Shown in pieces: positions 17,401 through 25,831 of a stretch of DNA of 64,000 nucleotides. A program made the position numbers and the translations under genes. The notes beneath the pieces were generated by a model. That model made no database searches. It worked only from the letters and a program-made list of their open reading frames with translations, and was not told the DNA's origin. The DNA is from JAGWRA01 sp035534615. Lineage in GTDB: Bacteria; Acidobacteriota; Vicinamibacteria; Vicinamibacterales; CAVVIG01. The DNA is taken from assembly GCA_035534615.1 (NCBI GenBank), contig DATLRO010000061.1, positions 186,001 to 250,000 of the forward strand, given 5' to 3'. Within the stretch, counting starts at the first letter, position 1. Each line of letters begins with the position of its first letter.

Positions 17401-20400
17401 ATCACGAACGTCACGCCGGCGGTGCTCGCGCCCTACGTCGGCGCGTCCACCCTCGCCCAGCTGCAGGGCAGGATGGACGGCACGCTCGAGCTGACCGCCG
17501 ACGCCCCGGCGCTCGACCGCGTCAGCGGCACGCTGACGCTGCAGCGGGCCGACCTGACCCTGGCGGGCGTCCCGTTCCGCCAGCAGCAGCCGACGCGCCT
17601 CGTGCTGCAGGACGGCCGGCTGCAGGTCGCCGCGCTCGACTGGGGCGACACGACCCGCGCGGGCGGCAACCGGATCGCGGTCCGCGGCGACGTCGCGCTG
17701 GGGAAGGCGCCGGCGCTGAATCTCGACGTCGACGGCAATCTCGATCTGCGCGTCATCAGCACCTTCACGCCCGGGCTAGGCACGGCCGGCCATGCCCGGC
17801 TGAACGCGCACATCGGGGGCACACCCGGGGCGCCGAGCCTCACCGGCCGCATCCAGGTGGCCGGCGCCGAGCTCCGCCACGCGGATCCGGCGCTCATCGT
17901 GACCGGCCTGTCCGGTCCCATCACGCTCGCGCCCGGTCGGATCACGATCGACGGCCTGGCCGGCCAGGCCAACGGCGGCACCGTCCACCTATCCGGCTCG
18001 CTGACCTACACCGGCCTGCAGCCCGACCGCGGCACGATCGGGCTGACCGGCCGCGGGATGGCGTTCGACATCAGCGGGCTGCAGACCGAAGTGAATTCCG
18101 ATCTCCAGGTCGGCCTCGCCGGCGGCCGGCTCGCCCTGACCGGCACGGTGACGATCGTGCGCGGCGCCTACCGCCGGCCGTTCACGCTGGCCGGCGGCCT
18201 GCTCGCCGTCCTCCAGCAGCAGGGCCTCACGGAGACGTCCGGGACGCCCTCGATGCTCGATGCCATGACGCTGAACGTGAAGGTCGCCACGGCGAACGAT
18301 CTCGAGGTGGACAACAACTACGCGCAGCTCGCGGTCGGCGCCGATCTCCAGCTGACCGGCACCGTGGCCCGCCCCGGCCTGACCGGCCGCGCGGCCGTGC
18401 GCGAGGGCGGCGAAATCTTTCTGGGCGGCAACACGTACCGGATCCGCGGCACCGGCTCGGTCGACTTCCTCAACCCGACCGCGATCGAGCCCGATCTCGA
18501 CATCAGCGCCGTCACCCGCGTCTCCACCTACGACATCACGCTCGGCATCAGCGGCACGCCCGAGCGGCTGACGACCAGCCTGACGTCGAGCCCGCCGCTC
18601 GGCGAATCCGACCTCGTGTCGCTCCTGCTCACCGGCCAGACGCTCCAGCCCGGGAGCCCGGCGCTGGCAGCCGTCGGCACGACCCAGCTCCTCGGCTATC
18701 TCTCGGGCGAATTCCTCGGCGTGGCCGGCCGCGCGGTCGGCCTCGACACGCTGCGGATCCAGCGAGGCCTGCCGAACGTGAGCTTCGACCCGAGCCTGAT
18801 CGCCGGCGAGACCGACCCGAGCTCGCGCCTCACGTTCGGCAAGCACGTCACGCAGGACCTGGAGCTCATCTTCTCGCAGGACCTCAGCCAGACCGGCGGC
18901 CTGACCTGGATCGTCAGCTACATGCCGCGCCGGATGATCGACCTCCGCGTGACGTCGCTGGACAACGGCATCCGGCGGTACGACTTCATGCAGGAGCTGA
19001 CCGCCATGGGACCGCCCGCGGCGTCGGTCGGCGCGGGCGTGGCCGCGCGTCCCGTCCGGGTGGCCGCCGTCCGCTTCACCGGCCGGCCCGGCTTCCCCGG
19101 GACGACGCTCGCCCACCGGATCAAATTGAAGCGCGGTGACCTCTTCGTCTTCTCGCGCTGGCAGGACGACCGCGATCGCCTCCTCCGCTTCTACCAGGCG
19201 CAGGGCTACTGGGAGGCGCGGGTGCGCGCGACCCGCGCCGCCGGCGGCGCGCCGGCAGTCGCGCAGGGACCGGCGACCGCGCCGGAGACGGTGACGCTCG
19301 ACTACCGCATCGACCGCGGCCCGCGGACCACGCTCGACATCGAAGGGTACCGCCTGCCCTCATCCGTCCGGCGCCGGATGGAACGGGCGTGGACGCAGTC
19401 GGTCTTCGACGATTTCCTGCTCGGCCAGCTCACGTCGATCGCGCGGGCGTATCTCGCCGGCCGCGGCTACCTGCGCGCCGCCGTCACGGCCGGGGTCGCC
19501 CCCGGCGCCAGCGCGTCGGCCAAGCGCATCACCGTGTCGATCCAGGAAGGGCCGCGGACGAAGAGCCGGCGGGTTGTCTTCCTGGGGAACGCGCGGATCC
19601 CGGGCAGCCGGCTGAGCGACCTCGTGGACGACGAAGGCCTCTCCGAGCGGGCGTGGGTCGATCCGGCTGCGCTGCAGCAGGCCGTGCTCGCGCTGTATCA
19701 CCGCCTGGGGATGCTGGCGGCCGAGGTCAGCGTCGGCGCACCCCGGTTCGCGGACGGCACGGCGGAACTGCCGGTGGCGATCACGGAAGGGCCGGTCTTC
19801 CGCATCGTGCAGATCCGGTTCACCGGGCTGCACGCGAAGACCGGGACGGCGGCGCTGGAGGCGCTCGGCCTGCCGATCGGCGGCGCCTACTCGGCGGTCG
19901 GCGTCCAGCAGGCGATCGGGCGGCTCGAGGCGAGCTATCGCGCCGACGGCTTCAACGCCGAGCGCGCCACCGTCGACGCCTCCCTCCAGCGCCAGACCGG
20001 CCGCGTCTCGCTGGACGTCCATGTGGACGAAGGGCCGCAGCAGATTCTCCAGGGCATCGTCGCGACCGGCGCACGCCACGCCAGCCCGGTGCTCGTCAGC
20101 CGGGCGCTCGCGCTCACCCCCGGCACGCCGGTCGACCTGACCGCCTGGGCCCGCGCCCGGCGGCGGCTGTACGAGACCGGCCTGTTCCGGAACGTCGACA
20201 TCCAGGCGGTCCCCGTCCCCTCGTCTTCGCCCGCTCCGGCGAGCGCGACCGGGGTCTCGACCCAGCCCGTGCAGGCGAAGGTGACGCTGGACGAGTGGCC
20301 GCCGCTGCGCTTCCGCTACGGCTTCCAGGTGCAGGACGAGCCGGGCACCGTCTCCTCCGGCCGCGCGTTCCTGCCGGGGATCGCCGGCGATCTCGCGTAC

Positions 20401-21315
20401 AACAACCTGTTCGGGCGCGCGGTGACGACCGGCGTCGCCGGTCAGTACACGAAGGACTACCGGGCCGCCAGGAGCTATCTGACCGCCCCGTCGCTCTTCG
20501 GCCTGCCGATCACGTCGAGTCTTTACGTCTCGCGATCGCGCCAGGTGCTGACGCCGTCGGCCGCCCAGCCGTTCATCACCGCCGACACGACGATCACCGG
20601 CGAGCAGCTCTTCAGGCCGCTGGCGCACGTGACGGCCAGCTACAGCTACACCTTCGACCGCAATCACACGTACGACCTGCACCCCGATCCGATGAACCCG
20701 TTTCCGTTCGATCTGACCGTCAACATCGCCCGCCTGACGACGACGGCGCTGTACGACACGCGCAACGATCTCGTCGACGCGACGCGCGGCCTGTTCTCCG
20801 CCGCCAGCCTCGAGTATTCGGCGCCCGGGCTCGGCTCCGACCTCAACTTCATCAAGTATCTGTTCCAGCAGCGCTACTACCATCCGCTGCCGGGCGGCAC
20901 GGTGTTCGCCACGAACCTGCGCCTGGGGATGGCCGAGGGGTTCGGGCAGGGCATCATTCCGAGCGAGAAGTTCTACGCCGGCGGCGGCAACAGCGTCCGC
21001 GGCTACGCCCAGGACTCGCTGGGTCCGAAGGACTTCTTCGGGGATCCGACCGGCGGCAACGCGCTGCTCGTGCTGAACGAGGAGCTGCGGTTTCCGATCG
21101 CCTGGATCGTGCGGGGGGTGGGGTTCTTCGACGCCGGCAACGTCTTCCCGAGGATCGGCAGCCTGTCGCTGCTCAACCTGGATACGTCGGTCGGCGTCGG
21201 CGTCCGGATCTACACGCCGTTCGCGCTGCTGCGGGTCGACTACGGCATCCCGCTCGGGCAGCCGCCCGGCCTGCCGTTCGGCCGGTGGGTCTTCTCGATC
21301 GGACAGGCGTTCTGA
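14404..21315 (+). CDS. Giant TamB-BamA/TamA fusion: AsmA-like/TamB translocation domain joined to POTRA repeats and Omp85 barrel
   Basis: 2303 residues. The protein has an N-terminal membrane anchor (about 11-31). A long repetitive beta-rich periplasmic region follows with AsmA/TamB-type strands such as VDLPWSALTGALALQAIDI. The C-terminal TamB domain (~1130-1530) contains PPLGESDLVSLLLTGQTL and RLTFGKHVTQDLELIFSQ. Directly after it come about five POTRA-like units (start ~1548, 1639, 1717, 1796, 1875). An Omp85 beta-barrel runs from ~1965 to the end, with the lid-lock motif GGGNSVRGY at ~2193-2201 and FFDAGNVF. The final Phe is the usual outer-membrane signal. In Proteobacteria TamA and TamB are separate proteins that insert outer-membrane proteins or move phospholipids. 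Here the chain would span from inner to outer membrane. The frame is uninterrupted with uniform GC, so this is a real fusion. Confidence 0.93.
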   Translation: MGLRRPNTRAIVIGVAGTLLGLALLAGIAHLPPVRAYVLQQALQRLEAYGIDARARALDYDLFTLDFRIHDLRLAARGHEAVPFFTAADVHVDLPWSALTGALALQAIDIRHPRVTIVRTADGATNLPSWAGTGTAPGPTAIPVGELSVQDLRASYTDAANGITAAVDRLSVALSPAGGGIGGPIALASPISLQWEGHRTSITSLTGRLAYDGSSLALDQLRIVSAEGSLQIDGRIASLFHEPRLALRSAARLELGPLSPWLRLGPAASGRLALEATVNGPAGAPAMAVSVNGRGLGWARFRNVSVTMAADATRQSADIRSLHVEAAGGTIDGRGRIAFGGPGAGGDAHVQWRHVEAARLLAALPASAPYRLVSSLDGQIDATWTRLRPSAVSLSLTGTSRAPRATANGLTGTLALDARGGRWRLAVDQRLGPAVRVRGSAGGRVQDVLGRSDLAGRLTLGVDDLAAAWRTAAATGLAAGRTAAPLTGAARAEVTLAGTIGAPAFRGQMEATGLRADGLGPAQVTATLSGSQRQARLEALEATLGRSVLRASGGMDFRSRQVTGQVDASMADLSSLAAALPAAVQPAGSLTAHGTLSGRWPQPRIEATVAGSALQVAGQPFDRLSAGLRFDRGLLTADRVELTQGGGRVALTGHYDVARETYAVQATGRDLRLHPVPSAGGALPLDAQLDFTLDGSGTLHDPRGRGRVDLLHLSIAGTRLGAVHAEVEAANHVVALRAQMPDVSTSATARLALAPFGAFTADAHVAPADLGAWLARLPHPPPAEVTGALAADVTARGDLSRPETIAAAVDLQRLDGRISTVPIQLASPARVAWANRTIDVRHLDLRIGRARLAVHGSLGAPSGSALDATLAGPLADLNPLVDLLRAETGGGAAFPVVEGQLSLALHASGLLAHPAVSGELALSDGRVTMAGLPPVTGVGVGASYRDGVLTLSQADARWQEVAFTASGRIPARALHGLVPQSYLDALPPAASGAARLTAGITNVTPAVLAPYVGASTLAQLQGRMDGTLELTADAPALDRVSGTLTLQRADLTLAGVPFRQQQPTRLVLQDGRLQVAALDWGDTTRAGGNRIAVRGDVALGKAPALNLDVDGNLDLRVISTFTPGLGTAGHARLNAHIGGTPGAPSLTGRIQVAGAELRHADPALIVTGLSGPITLAPGRITIDGLAGQANGGTVHLSGSLTYTGLQPDRGTIGLTGRGMAFDISGLQTEVNSDLQVGLAGGRLALTGTVTIVRGAYRRPFTLAGGLLAVLQQQGLTETSGTPSMLDAMTLNVKVATANDLEVDNNYAQLAVGADLQLTGTVARPGLTGRAAVREGGEIFLGGNTYRIRGTGSVDFLNPTAIEPDLDISAVTRVSTYDITLGISGTPERLTTSLTSSPPLGESDLVSLLLTGQTLQPGSPALAAVGTTQLLGYLSGEFLGVAGRAVGLDTLRIQRGLPNVSFDPSLIAGETDPSSRLTFGKHVTQDLELIFSQDLSQTGGLTWIVSYMPRRMIDLRVTSLDNGIRRYDFMQELTAMGPPAASVGAGVAARPVRVAAVRFTGRPGFPGTTLAHRIKLKRGDLFVFSRWQDDRDRLLRFYQAQGYWEARVRATRAAGGAPAVAQGPATAPETVTLDYRIDRGPRTTLDIEGYRLPSSVRRRMERAWTQSVFDDFLLGQLTSIARAYLAGRGYLRAAVTAGVAPGASASAKRITVSIQEGPRTKSRRVVFLGNARIPGSRLSDLVDDEGLSERAWVDPAALQQAVLALYHRLGMLAAEVSVGAPRFADGTAELPVAITEGPVFRIVQIRFTGLHAKTGTAALEALGLPIGGAYSAVGVQQAIGRLEASYRADGFNAERATVDASLQRQTGRVSLDVHVDEGPQQILQGIVATGARHASPVLVSRALALTPGTPVDLTAWARARRRLYETGLFRNVDIQAVPVPSSSPAPASATGVSTQPVQAKVTLDEWPPLRFRYGFQVQDEPGTVSSGRAFLPGIAGDLAYNNLFGRAVTTGVAGQYTKDYRAARSYLTAPSLFGLPITSSLYVSRSRQVLTPSAAQPFITADTTITGEQLFRPLAHVTASYSYTFDRNHTYDLHPDPMNPFPFDLTVNIARLTTTALYDTRNDLVDATRGLFSAASLEYSAPGLGSDLNFIKYLFQQRYYHPLPGGTVFATNLRLGMAEGFGQGIIPSEKFYAGGGNSVRGYAQDSLGPKDFFGDPTGGNALLVLNEELRFPIAWIVRGVGFFDAGNVFPRIGSLSLLNLDTSVGVGVRIYTPFALLRVDYGIPLGQPPGLPFGRWVFSIGQAF

Positions 21316-21324
21316 GGACGGGCG

Positions 21325-21945
21325 CTACCCGCCCCGGACCGTCCGCATGATCGACTGCACCTCGGGCACTTCCGGGGCGTCGGGCGCCAGCTTCAGGAAC
21401 GCCTCGAAGTGGGTCGCCATCAGATCGATCCGCTTCAGCTTGTAGTAGGACATCGCCGCGTAGTAGTGGGCGTACGCGAAGGTCGGATCGATCAGCGCCG
21501 CCTTCTGGAACGCGTCGGCCGCCTTCCGGAAGTCGGGCTGCACGCTGGCGGCCATGCCGAGCTGGAAGTACGCGTAGGCGTTCTCCGGCGCGAGCATCAC
21601 CGCTTTCTGCGCCGCCTGGAGCGCCAAAGCCGGCTGCTTGTCGATCGCCGCTTCGGCCGACTGCCCGATGTAGCGCCACGGATCCTGCTCGCCGAGGGCC
21701 GAGAGCCCCTTGTAGATGCTCCGGACGTGGTCCCACTGTCCGAGCTTCTGGTAGCTCTGCGCGGCGATGAACTGGAGCTGGGCCTTCTCGCTCTCGTTCG
21801 CCGCGATGGCGGCCGGGAGGTCCTGCACGACCTGCTGGTACTTGCCCGCCTCGTACAATTTCCGGAGGTCGGTCTGCGGCGCGGTGGCCGGCGGCGCGGG
21901 CTGGCCGGCCAGGATCAGCAGCCCGAGCAAAGTCGCGACGTACAT
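21325..21945 (-). CDS. Exported TPR protein
   Basis: 206 residues from ATG 21945, behind AAGGAGGACTCC. A short signal peptide (YVATLLGLLILAGQPAPPA) precedes at least four tetratricopeptide units, for example AQLQFIAAQSYQKLGQWDHV, LALQAAQKAVMLAPENAYAY, FRKAADAFQKAALIDPTFAYA and HYYAAMSYYKLKR. TPRs are helical scaffolds for protein binding; no catalytic domain is present. It converges on the TamB-BamA fusion with 9 bp between stop codons. A periplasmic adaptor role in envelope assembly is possible, but nothing beyond position supports it. Confidence 0.85.
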   Translation of the reverse strand: MYVATLLGLLILAGQPAPPATAPQTDLRKLYEAGKYQQVVQDLPAAIAANESEKAQLQFIAAQSYQKLGQWDHVRSIYKGLSALGEQDPWRYIGQSAEAAIDKQPALALQAAQKAVMLAPENAYAYFQLGMAASVQPDFRKAADAFQKAALIDPTFAYAHYYAAMSYYKLKRIDLMATHFEAFLKLAPDAPEVPEVQSIMRTVRGG

Positions 21946-22160
21946 GGAGTCCTCCTTGCGCCCCGGGTGGAGCGTGCGGCGCCTCTGTCAGGATATACGG
22001 AAATGTGGCTCCGCCGTCGGATCCGCGCGAAATCCGTTCCAGGGGAGGGCAGGGGCGCGGGGGCGCGATTCGCCTCCGATCGGACCGCCAGTCGTGTCGG
22101 TTTCTGCGGCCGGCGCGACACCTTTCCCGGCGTCGTCTCTGGCCGGCCGGGTCGCGCGGA

Positions 22161-22919
22161 TCAGGAGGCCCGGGATCCCGGCCGTGCCTGCAGCAGCCGC
22201 TGGGTGGCCGGGTGCGACGACCGGCTCAGCACCGCGGCCGGGTCGCCGATCTCGGCGACCTGGCCGTCGGCCAGGACGATGACCTGCTGGGCGAAGTGCC
22301 GGGCGAAATCGACGTCGTGGGTCGTGACCAGGAGCGTCCGGCCGGCGCGGCAGAGCGCGGCCAGCGACCCGCCCAGCTCTTCCCGGCGGGCCGGGTCGAG
22401 CGACGCCGTCGGCTCGTCGAGCAGCAGCAGCGGCGGGTCGGTGGCGAGCGCCCGCGCGATGGCCACCCGCTGCGCTTCCCCGCCCGAGAGCTCTCGCGGC
22501 AGCGCGCGCGCCCGGGGCGACACCGCGAGCGCGTCGAGCAGGCTCATCGCGCGCCGCTCCGCCTCCGCCTTCTCCATGCCGAGCGCGTGCACCAGGGCGA
22601 GGGTCACGTTGTCGCGCGCCGGCAGGTGCTCGAACAGGTGGTGCTGCTGGAAGACCATCCCGACCTTGCGCCGCAGCGCCCGCAGCTGCGACTCGCGCGG
22701 CACCGGCCCGGGCCGCAGCGTGAACCCGTCGACGGTGATGGTGCCGGCGGTGAACGGCTCGAGCGCGACGATGGCGCGGAGCACGGACGACTTGCCGGCG
22801 CCCGACAGCCCCATCAGCGCGACGAAGGCGCCGCCTTCCAGCCGGACGTCGACGCCGCGCAGCACCTCCCGCGCGCCGAACGCCAGGCGCAGCCCGCGGA
22901 TCTCGAGCACGGGCGTCAT
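22161..22919 (-). CDS. Amino acid ABC transporter ATP-binding protein
   Basis: 252 residues from ATG 22919, overlapping the upstream permease stop by 4 bp (ATGA). It has Walker A GLSGAGKSS (37-45), a Q-loop in VGMVFQQHHLFEHL, signature LSGGEAQRVAIARAL (from 144), Walker B LLLLDEPTASLDP and an H-loop TTHD. The FQQHHLFEHLPARDNV segment and overall length match the polar amino acid (GlnQ/HisP) class. It powers uptake through the fused binding protein/permease encoded just upstream. It is the last gene of the two-gene operon. Confidence 0.93.
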   Translation of the reverse strand: MTPVLEIRGLRLAFGAREVLRGVDVRLEGGAFVALMGLSGAGKSSVLRAIVALEPFTAGTITVDGFTLRPGPVPRESQLRALRRKVGMVFQQHHLFEHLPARDNVTLALVHALGMEKAEAERRAMSLLDALAVSPRARALPRELSGGEAQRVAIARALATDPPLLLLDEPTASLDPARREELGGSLAALCRAGRTLLVTTHDVDFARHFAQQVIVLADGQVAEIGDPAAVLSRSSHPATQRLLQARPGSRAS

Positions 22920-24466
22920 GCGGTCGGTGCCTTCCATCGCAGTTCCAGCCGGCGGGCCACGTGGGCGAGCGGCAGCGAGAGCGCGAGGTAGAACGCGCCG
23001 CACAGGACGCCGGGCAGCACCCAGCTCCCGCTGTTGGCGGCGAAGATCGACGCCTGCTTGGTCAGCTCGACGACCGTCAGCACCGAGACGAGCGACGAGT
23101 CCTTCAGCATCGAGACGAAATCGTTGGTCATCGGCGGGAGCGCCAGCCGGAACGCCTGCGGCCCGCGGACGAGGCGCAGGATCTGCGGCTCGCTCAGGCC
23201 GAGCGTCCGGGCCGCTTCGAGCTGCCCCTTCGGCACCGCTTCGAGCGCGCCGCGGTAGATCTCGCTCTCGTACGCCGCGTAGTTCAGGCCGAGCCCGATC
23301 AGCGACGCCCAGAAGGCCGGCAGCCGGATGAACGACGCGAAGCCGTAATAGATGACGTAGAGCTGCAGCAGCACCGGCGTGCCGCGCATCAGCTCGACGT
23401 AGCCGAGCAGCGCGGCGCTGACGATCCGCCCGCCGTAGATCCGCCCGGCGGCGATCAGCATGCCGACGAGGATCGCGAGCGCCATCGCGCCGCACGAGAT
23501 GACGACCGTGATGCCGGCGGCGGCGAACAGCGCCGGCAGGTACCGCCGGACCGTCGCCAGGACGCCCCGGTGCACCGGCAGCGACGGGCCGACCGCCACC
23601 GTGCCGTGCCCGCCGTCCCTGATCAGGCGCGCTTCGAACACCGCCTGCCGCTCGTTCCAGACGTTCCAGCGCTTGAAGATCCGCTCGAGCGTGCCGTCGC
23701 GCATGCGCGCGAGCAGCACCGCGTTGATGCGGTTGCGGAGCGCCCCGTTGCCGGGCGCCATCACGCCGACGTAGTGGCCGACCTCGAGCGGCACCGGCTG
23801 CGTGTAGAGGCCGGACACCTGGCGCATCGACCGGGCGGCGATGATGTTGTCCAGCACCACCGCGTCCAGCCGGCCGGACTTCAGATCCTCGTACGGATGC
23901 ACGTCGTCGTCGTAGGAGACCGTGGTGAAGCCGTCCGGGCCCGAGGCCTTCATCAGCAGCGCGTACGCCATCGTCGCGCCGAGCGTGCCGATGCGGCGGC
24001 CGCGGAGATCGGCGAGCGTGCGGAAGCGGCCTCGGTCGGCGGCGCGGACCGTGAGGACTTCGGTGAACTCGTAGTACGGGATCGTTTCGAGCATCGTCGC
24101 GCGGCGCGCCGGCGTGTCCTCGACGCCGCTCATGCCGATCGCGAAGTCGCCCCGGCGGACCGACTGGTCGATGGCGTCCCACGAGACCGGGATGAACTGC
24201 GGCTGGCGCCCCAGGCCGTGGGCGATGGCCGTGGCCACTTCGACGTCGAAGCCGCGCATGACGGAGGGATTGCGCGGATCGGCCTCGACGTACGGCGCGC
24301 CCCCTTCCGGGTCGCCGCCCCAGCGCAGCACCGGCGGCTCGTGCGACGGCTCGCGCGACCGGAGGTGGGCGGCCAGCAGCCACGTGACGCCGGCGAGGCT
24401 CAGCAGGAAGACGGCGGCCGCCGGAATCCGCCACGACCGGCGACGGGAGAAGCTGCGCTGTGCCAT
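22916..24466 (-). CDS. Fused substrate-binding protein and permease of a polar amino acid ABC transporter
   Basis: 516 residues from ATG 24466 (MAQRSFSRRR); an in-frame ATG 63 bp upstream is less likely. A membrane anchor (~14-33) leads to a periplasmic binding domain (~38-280) of the SBP family 3 type (RGFDVEVATAIAHGLG, AIDQSVRRGDFAIGMSGVEDT, LRGRRIGTLGATMAY, GRLDAVVLDN). The HisM/GlnP-type permease domain (~305-516) carries the EAA loop EAARTLGLSEPQILRLV. In most bacteria these are separate genes; fused forms are known in Firmicutes and some others. With only one permease, the transporter presumably works as a homodimer with two tethered binding domains. Ligand class is inferred only. Confidence 0.92.
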   Translation of the reverse strand: MAQRSFSRRRSWRIPAAAVFLLSLAGVTWLLAAHLRSREPSHEPPVLRWGGDPEGGAPYVEADPRNPSVMRGFDVEVATAIAHGLGRQPQFIPVSWDAIDQSVRRGDFAIGMSGVEDTPARRATMLETIPYYEFTEVLTVRAADRGRFRTLADLRGRRIGTLGATMAYALLMKASGPDGFTTVSYDDDVHPYEDLKSGRLDAVVLDNIIAARSMRQVSGLYTQPVPLEVGHYVGVMAPGNGALRNRINAVLLARMRDGTLERIFKRWNVWNERQAVFEARLIRDGGHGTVAVGPSLPVHRGVLATVRRYLPALFAAAGITVVISCGAMALAILVGMLIAAGRIYGGRIVSAALLGYVELMRGTPVLLQLYVIYYGFASFIRLPAFWASLIGLGLNYAAYESEIYRGALEAVPKGQLEAARTLGLSEPQILRLVRGPQAFRLALPPMTNDFVSMLKDSSLVSVLTVVELTKQASIFAANSGSWVLPGVLCGAFYLALSLPLAHVARRLELRWKAPTA

Positions 24467-24544
24467 CGAGTGTCGAGCCCGCCCCGCCTCAGCCGTGCGG
24501 GAATCACGCGAGCAGCGATGATGCCACAATCCGGGAACGACAGA

Positions 24545-24628
24545 AATGAGGAATGAGGAATGAGGGGAGAGGAATGAGGGGCGAGGAATGGGGGCGAGCC
24601 CCGAGCACTGAGCCCCGAGCCCCGAGAT
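24545..24628 (-). repeat. Heptamer array, two unit families in one phase
   Basis: Twelve consecutive 7-bp units. The first seven are AATGAGG-like (AATGAGG x4, GGAGAGG, GGCGAGG, AATGGGG), then GCGAGCC, CCGAGCA, CTGAGCC, CCGAGCC and CCGAGAT. The second set is the complement of the GGGGCTC/AGTGCTC units seen elsewhere. It ends directly at the ATG 24629 of the asparaginase-like gene. Confidence 0.8.
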
Positions 24629-25174
24629 ATGCTAGAGTCTGCGCTCGGACTGGCACGGCAGGTGAACGGAGCGGACGTGGCAGCGATTCGGATCCTCGTG
24701 ACCGGCGGGACGTTCGACAAGGAGTACCACGAGCTGACCGGCCGGCTGTTCTTCAAGGAGACGCACGTCCCCGAGATGCTCGAGCGAGGGCGCTGCCGGC
24801 TCGACGTGGCGGTCGAGACGGTACTGATGATCGACAGCCTCGAGATGACCGGCGCGCACCGGGACTCGATTGTCGAGCGCTGCCGCGGCTGTGCCGAGCC
24901 ACGGATCGTCGTGACGCACGGTACCGACACGATGGCCGACACCGCGCGCGTGCTGGCCGCCGTCCGGCTCGACAAGACGATCGTGCTGACCGGCGCCATG
25001 GTGCCGTACGCGTTCGGCAGCTCGGACGGCCTGTTCAATCTCGGCAGCGCCCTGTCGTTCGCCCAGACCCTCCCCGCCGGCGTCTACGTCGCCATGAACG
25101 GCCGCTGGTTCGACTGGGACAAGGTGCGGAAGAACCGGGAGACAGGGATTTTCCAAGACACGTTGACGGCGTGA
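24629..25174 (+). CDS. Single-domain asparaginase homologue
   Basis: 181 residues from ATG 24629; a later start near GTG 24677 would remove only the non-conserved first 16 residues. It has the N-terminal half of the L-asparaginase I/II fold: VTGGTF (Thr28), THGTDTM (Thr99, Asp100) and KTIVLTGAMVPY (Lys116). These cover the nucleophile and the Thr-Asp-Lys triad of the classical enzymes. The C-terminal domain that completes the dimer active site is absent. Short stand-alone asparaginase-domain proteins of ~160-180 residues form a recognised group, so this is probably not a truncation. Activity on asparagine is unproven. It is followed by the thioesterase gene after 71 bp. Confidence 0.85.
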   Translation: MLESALGLARQVNGADVAAIRILVTGGTFDKEYHELTGRLFFKETHVPEMLERGRCRLDVAVETVLMIDSLEMTGAHRDSIVERCRGCAEPRIVVTHGTDTMADTARVLAAVRLDKTIVLTGAMVPYAFGSSDGLFNLGSALSFAQTLPAGVYVAMNGRWFDWDKVRKNRETGIFQDTLTA

Positions 25175-25245
25175 CAGCCACGCCCCGCCGCCAGTGGCCG
25201 GTGCGCCTGACGTGCACGCGCGAGCGCCCGAGAGAGGAGTCGTCC

Positions 25246-25722
25246 ATGCCCCCCACCCCGTCCGGCCCGAGCCTCCAGGAAACCTACGCGCCGCATAACG
25301 CCTGCTTCGGCTGCGGGCCGGCGAACGTGAACGGGCTGCGGATCCGCAGCTTTGTGGAAGGCGACGAGGTGGTGTGCGAGTGGCAGCCGCAGCCGCATCA
25401 TGAGGCGTACCCCGGCATGCTGAACGGCGGCATCATCGGCACGCTGATGGACTGCCACTGCAACTGGACCGCCGCCTACCATCTGATGAAGAAGTCCGGT
25501 GCCGACACGCCGCCGTGCACCGTGACCGCCGACTACGCCATCAAGCTGCGGCGGCCGACCCCCAGCGCCGGCCCCGTCCATCTCCGCGCCCACGTCGTCG
25601 AGTCGACCGACGACCGGGCTATTGTCGAGGGGACGCTGGAGGCCGGCGGCAACGTCTGCGCCACCTGCCGCGGCACGTTCGTCGCCGTGAAGCCCGGACA
25701 TCCCGCGTATCACCGGTGGTAG
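25246..25722 (+). CDS. PaaI-type hotdog thioesterase family protein
   Basis: 158 residues from ATG 25246, 8 bp after GAGGAG. The fold signature includes an N-terminal CFGCGPANVNGLRIR segment, HHEAYPGMLNGGIIGTLMD (hotdog helix with the HGG-like LNGG motif), TADYAIKLRRPTP and GRAIVEGTLEAGG-like strands. The CFGCG-N-GL start is typical of PaaI/YiiD-like thioesterases of unknown acyl-CoA substrate. Cytoplasmic. A heptamer array starts 2 bp after the stop codon. Confidence 0.85.
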   Translation: MPPTPSGPSLQETYAPHNACFGCGPANVNGLRIRSFVEGDEVVCEWQPQPHHEAYPGMLNGGIIGTLMDCHCNWTAAYHLMKKSGADTPPCTVTADYAIKLRRPTPSAGPVHLRAHVVESTDDRAIVEGTLEAGGNVCATCRGTFVAVKPGHPAYHRW

Positions 25723-25724
25723 GG

Positions 25725-25808
25725 AGCGCTCAAGGCTCGGGGCTCAGTGCTCGGGGCTCAGTGCTCGGTGTTCAGTGCTCGGGGCTCGTCGTACGTCGTA
25801 CGTCACTT
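25725..25808 (+). repeat. Heptamer array (GGGGCTC/AGTGCTC type), about 12 units
   Basis: Units in perfect 7-bp phase: AGCGCTC, AAGGCTC, GGGGCTC, AGTGCTC, GGGGCTC, AGTGCTC, GGTGTTC, AGTGCTC, GGGGCTC, then GTCGTAC twice and GTCACTT. It fills the gap between the thioesterase stop and the M20 peptidase leader. Confidence 0.88.
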
Positions 25809-25831
25809 GTCTTCCCCCTGGAGGTGTGGAC

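Noticed and set aside
25775..25831. ATG 25775 as the start of the M20 peptidase
   Set aside because: It is in the heptamer array and lacks a ribosome site; GTG 25832 has GGAGG and leads directly into a signal peptide.
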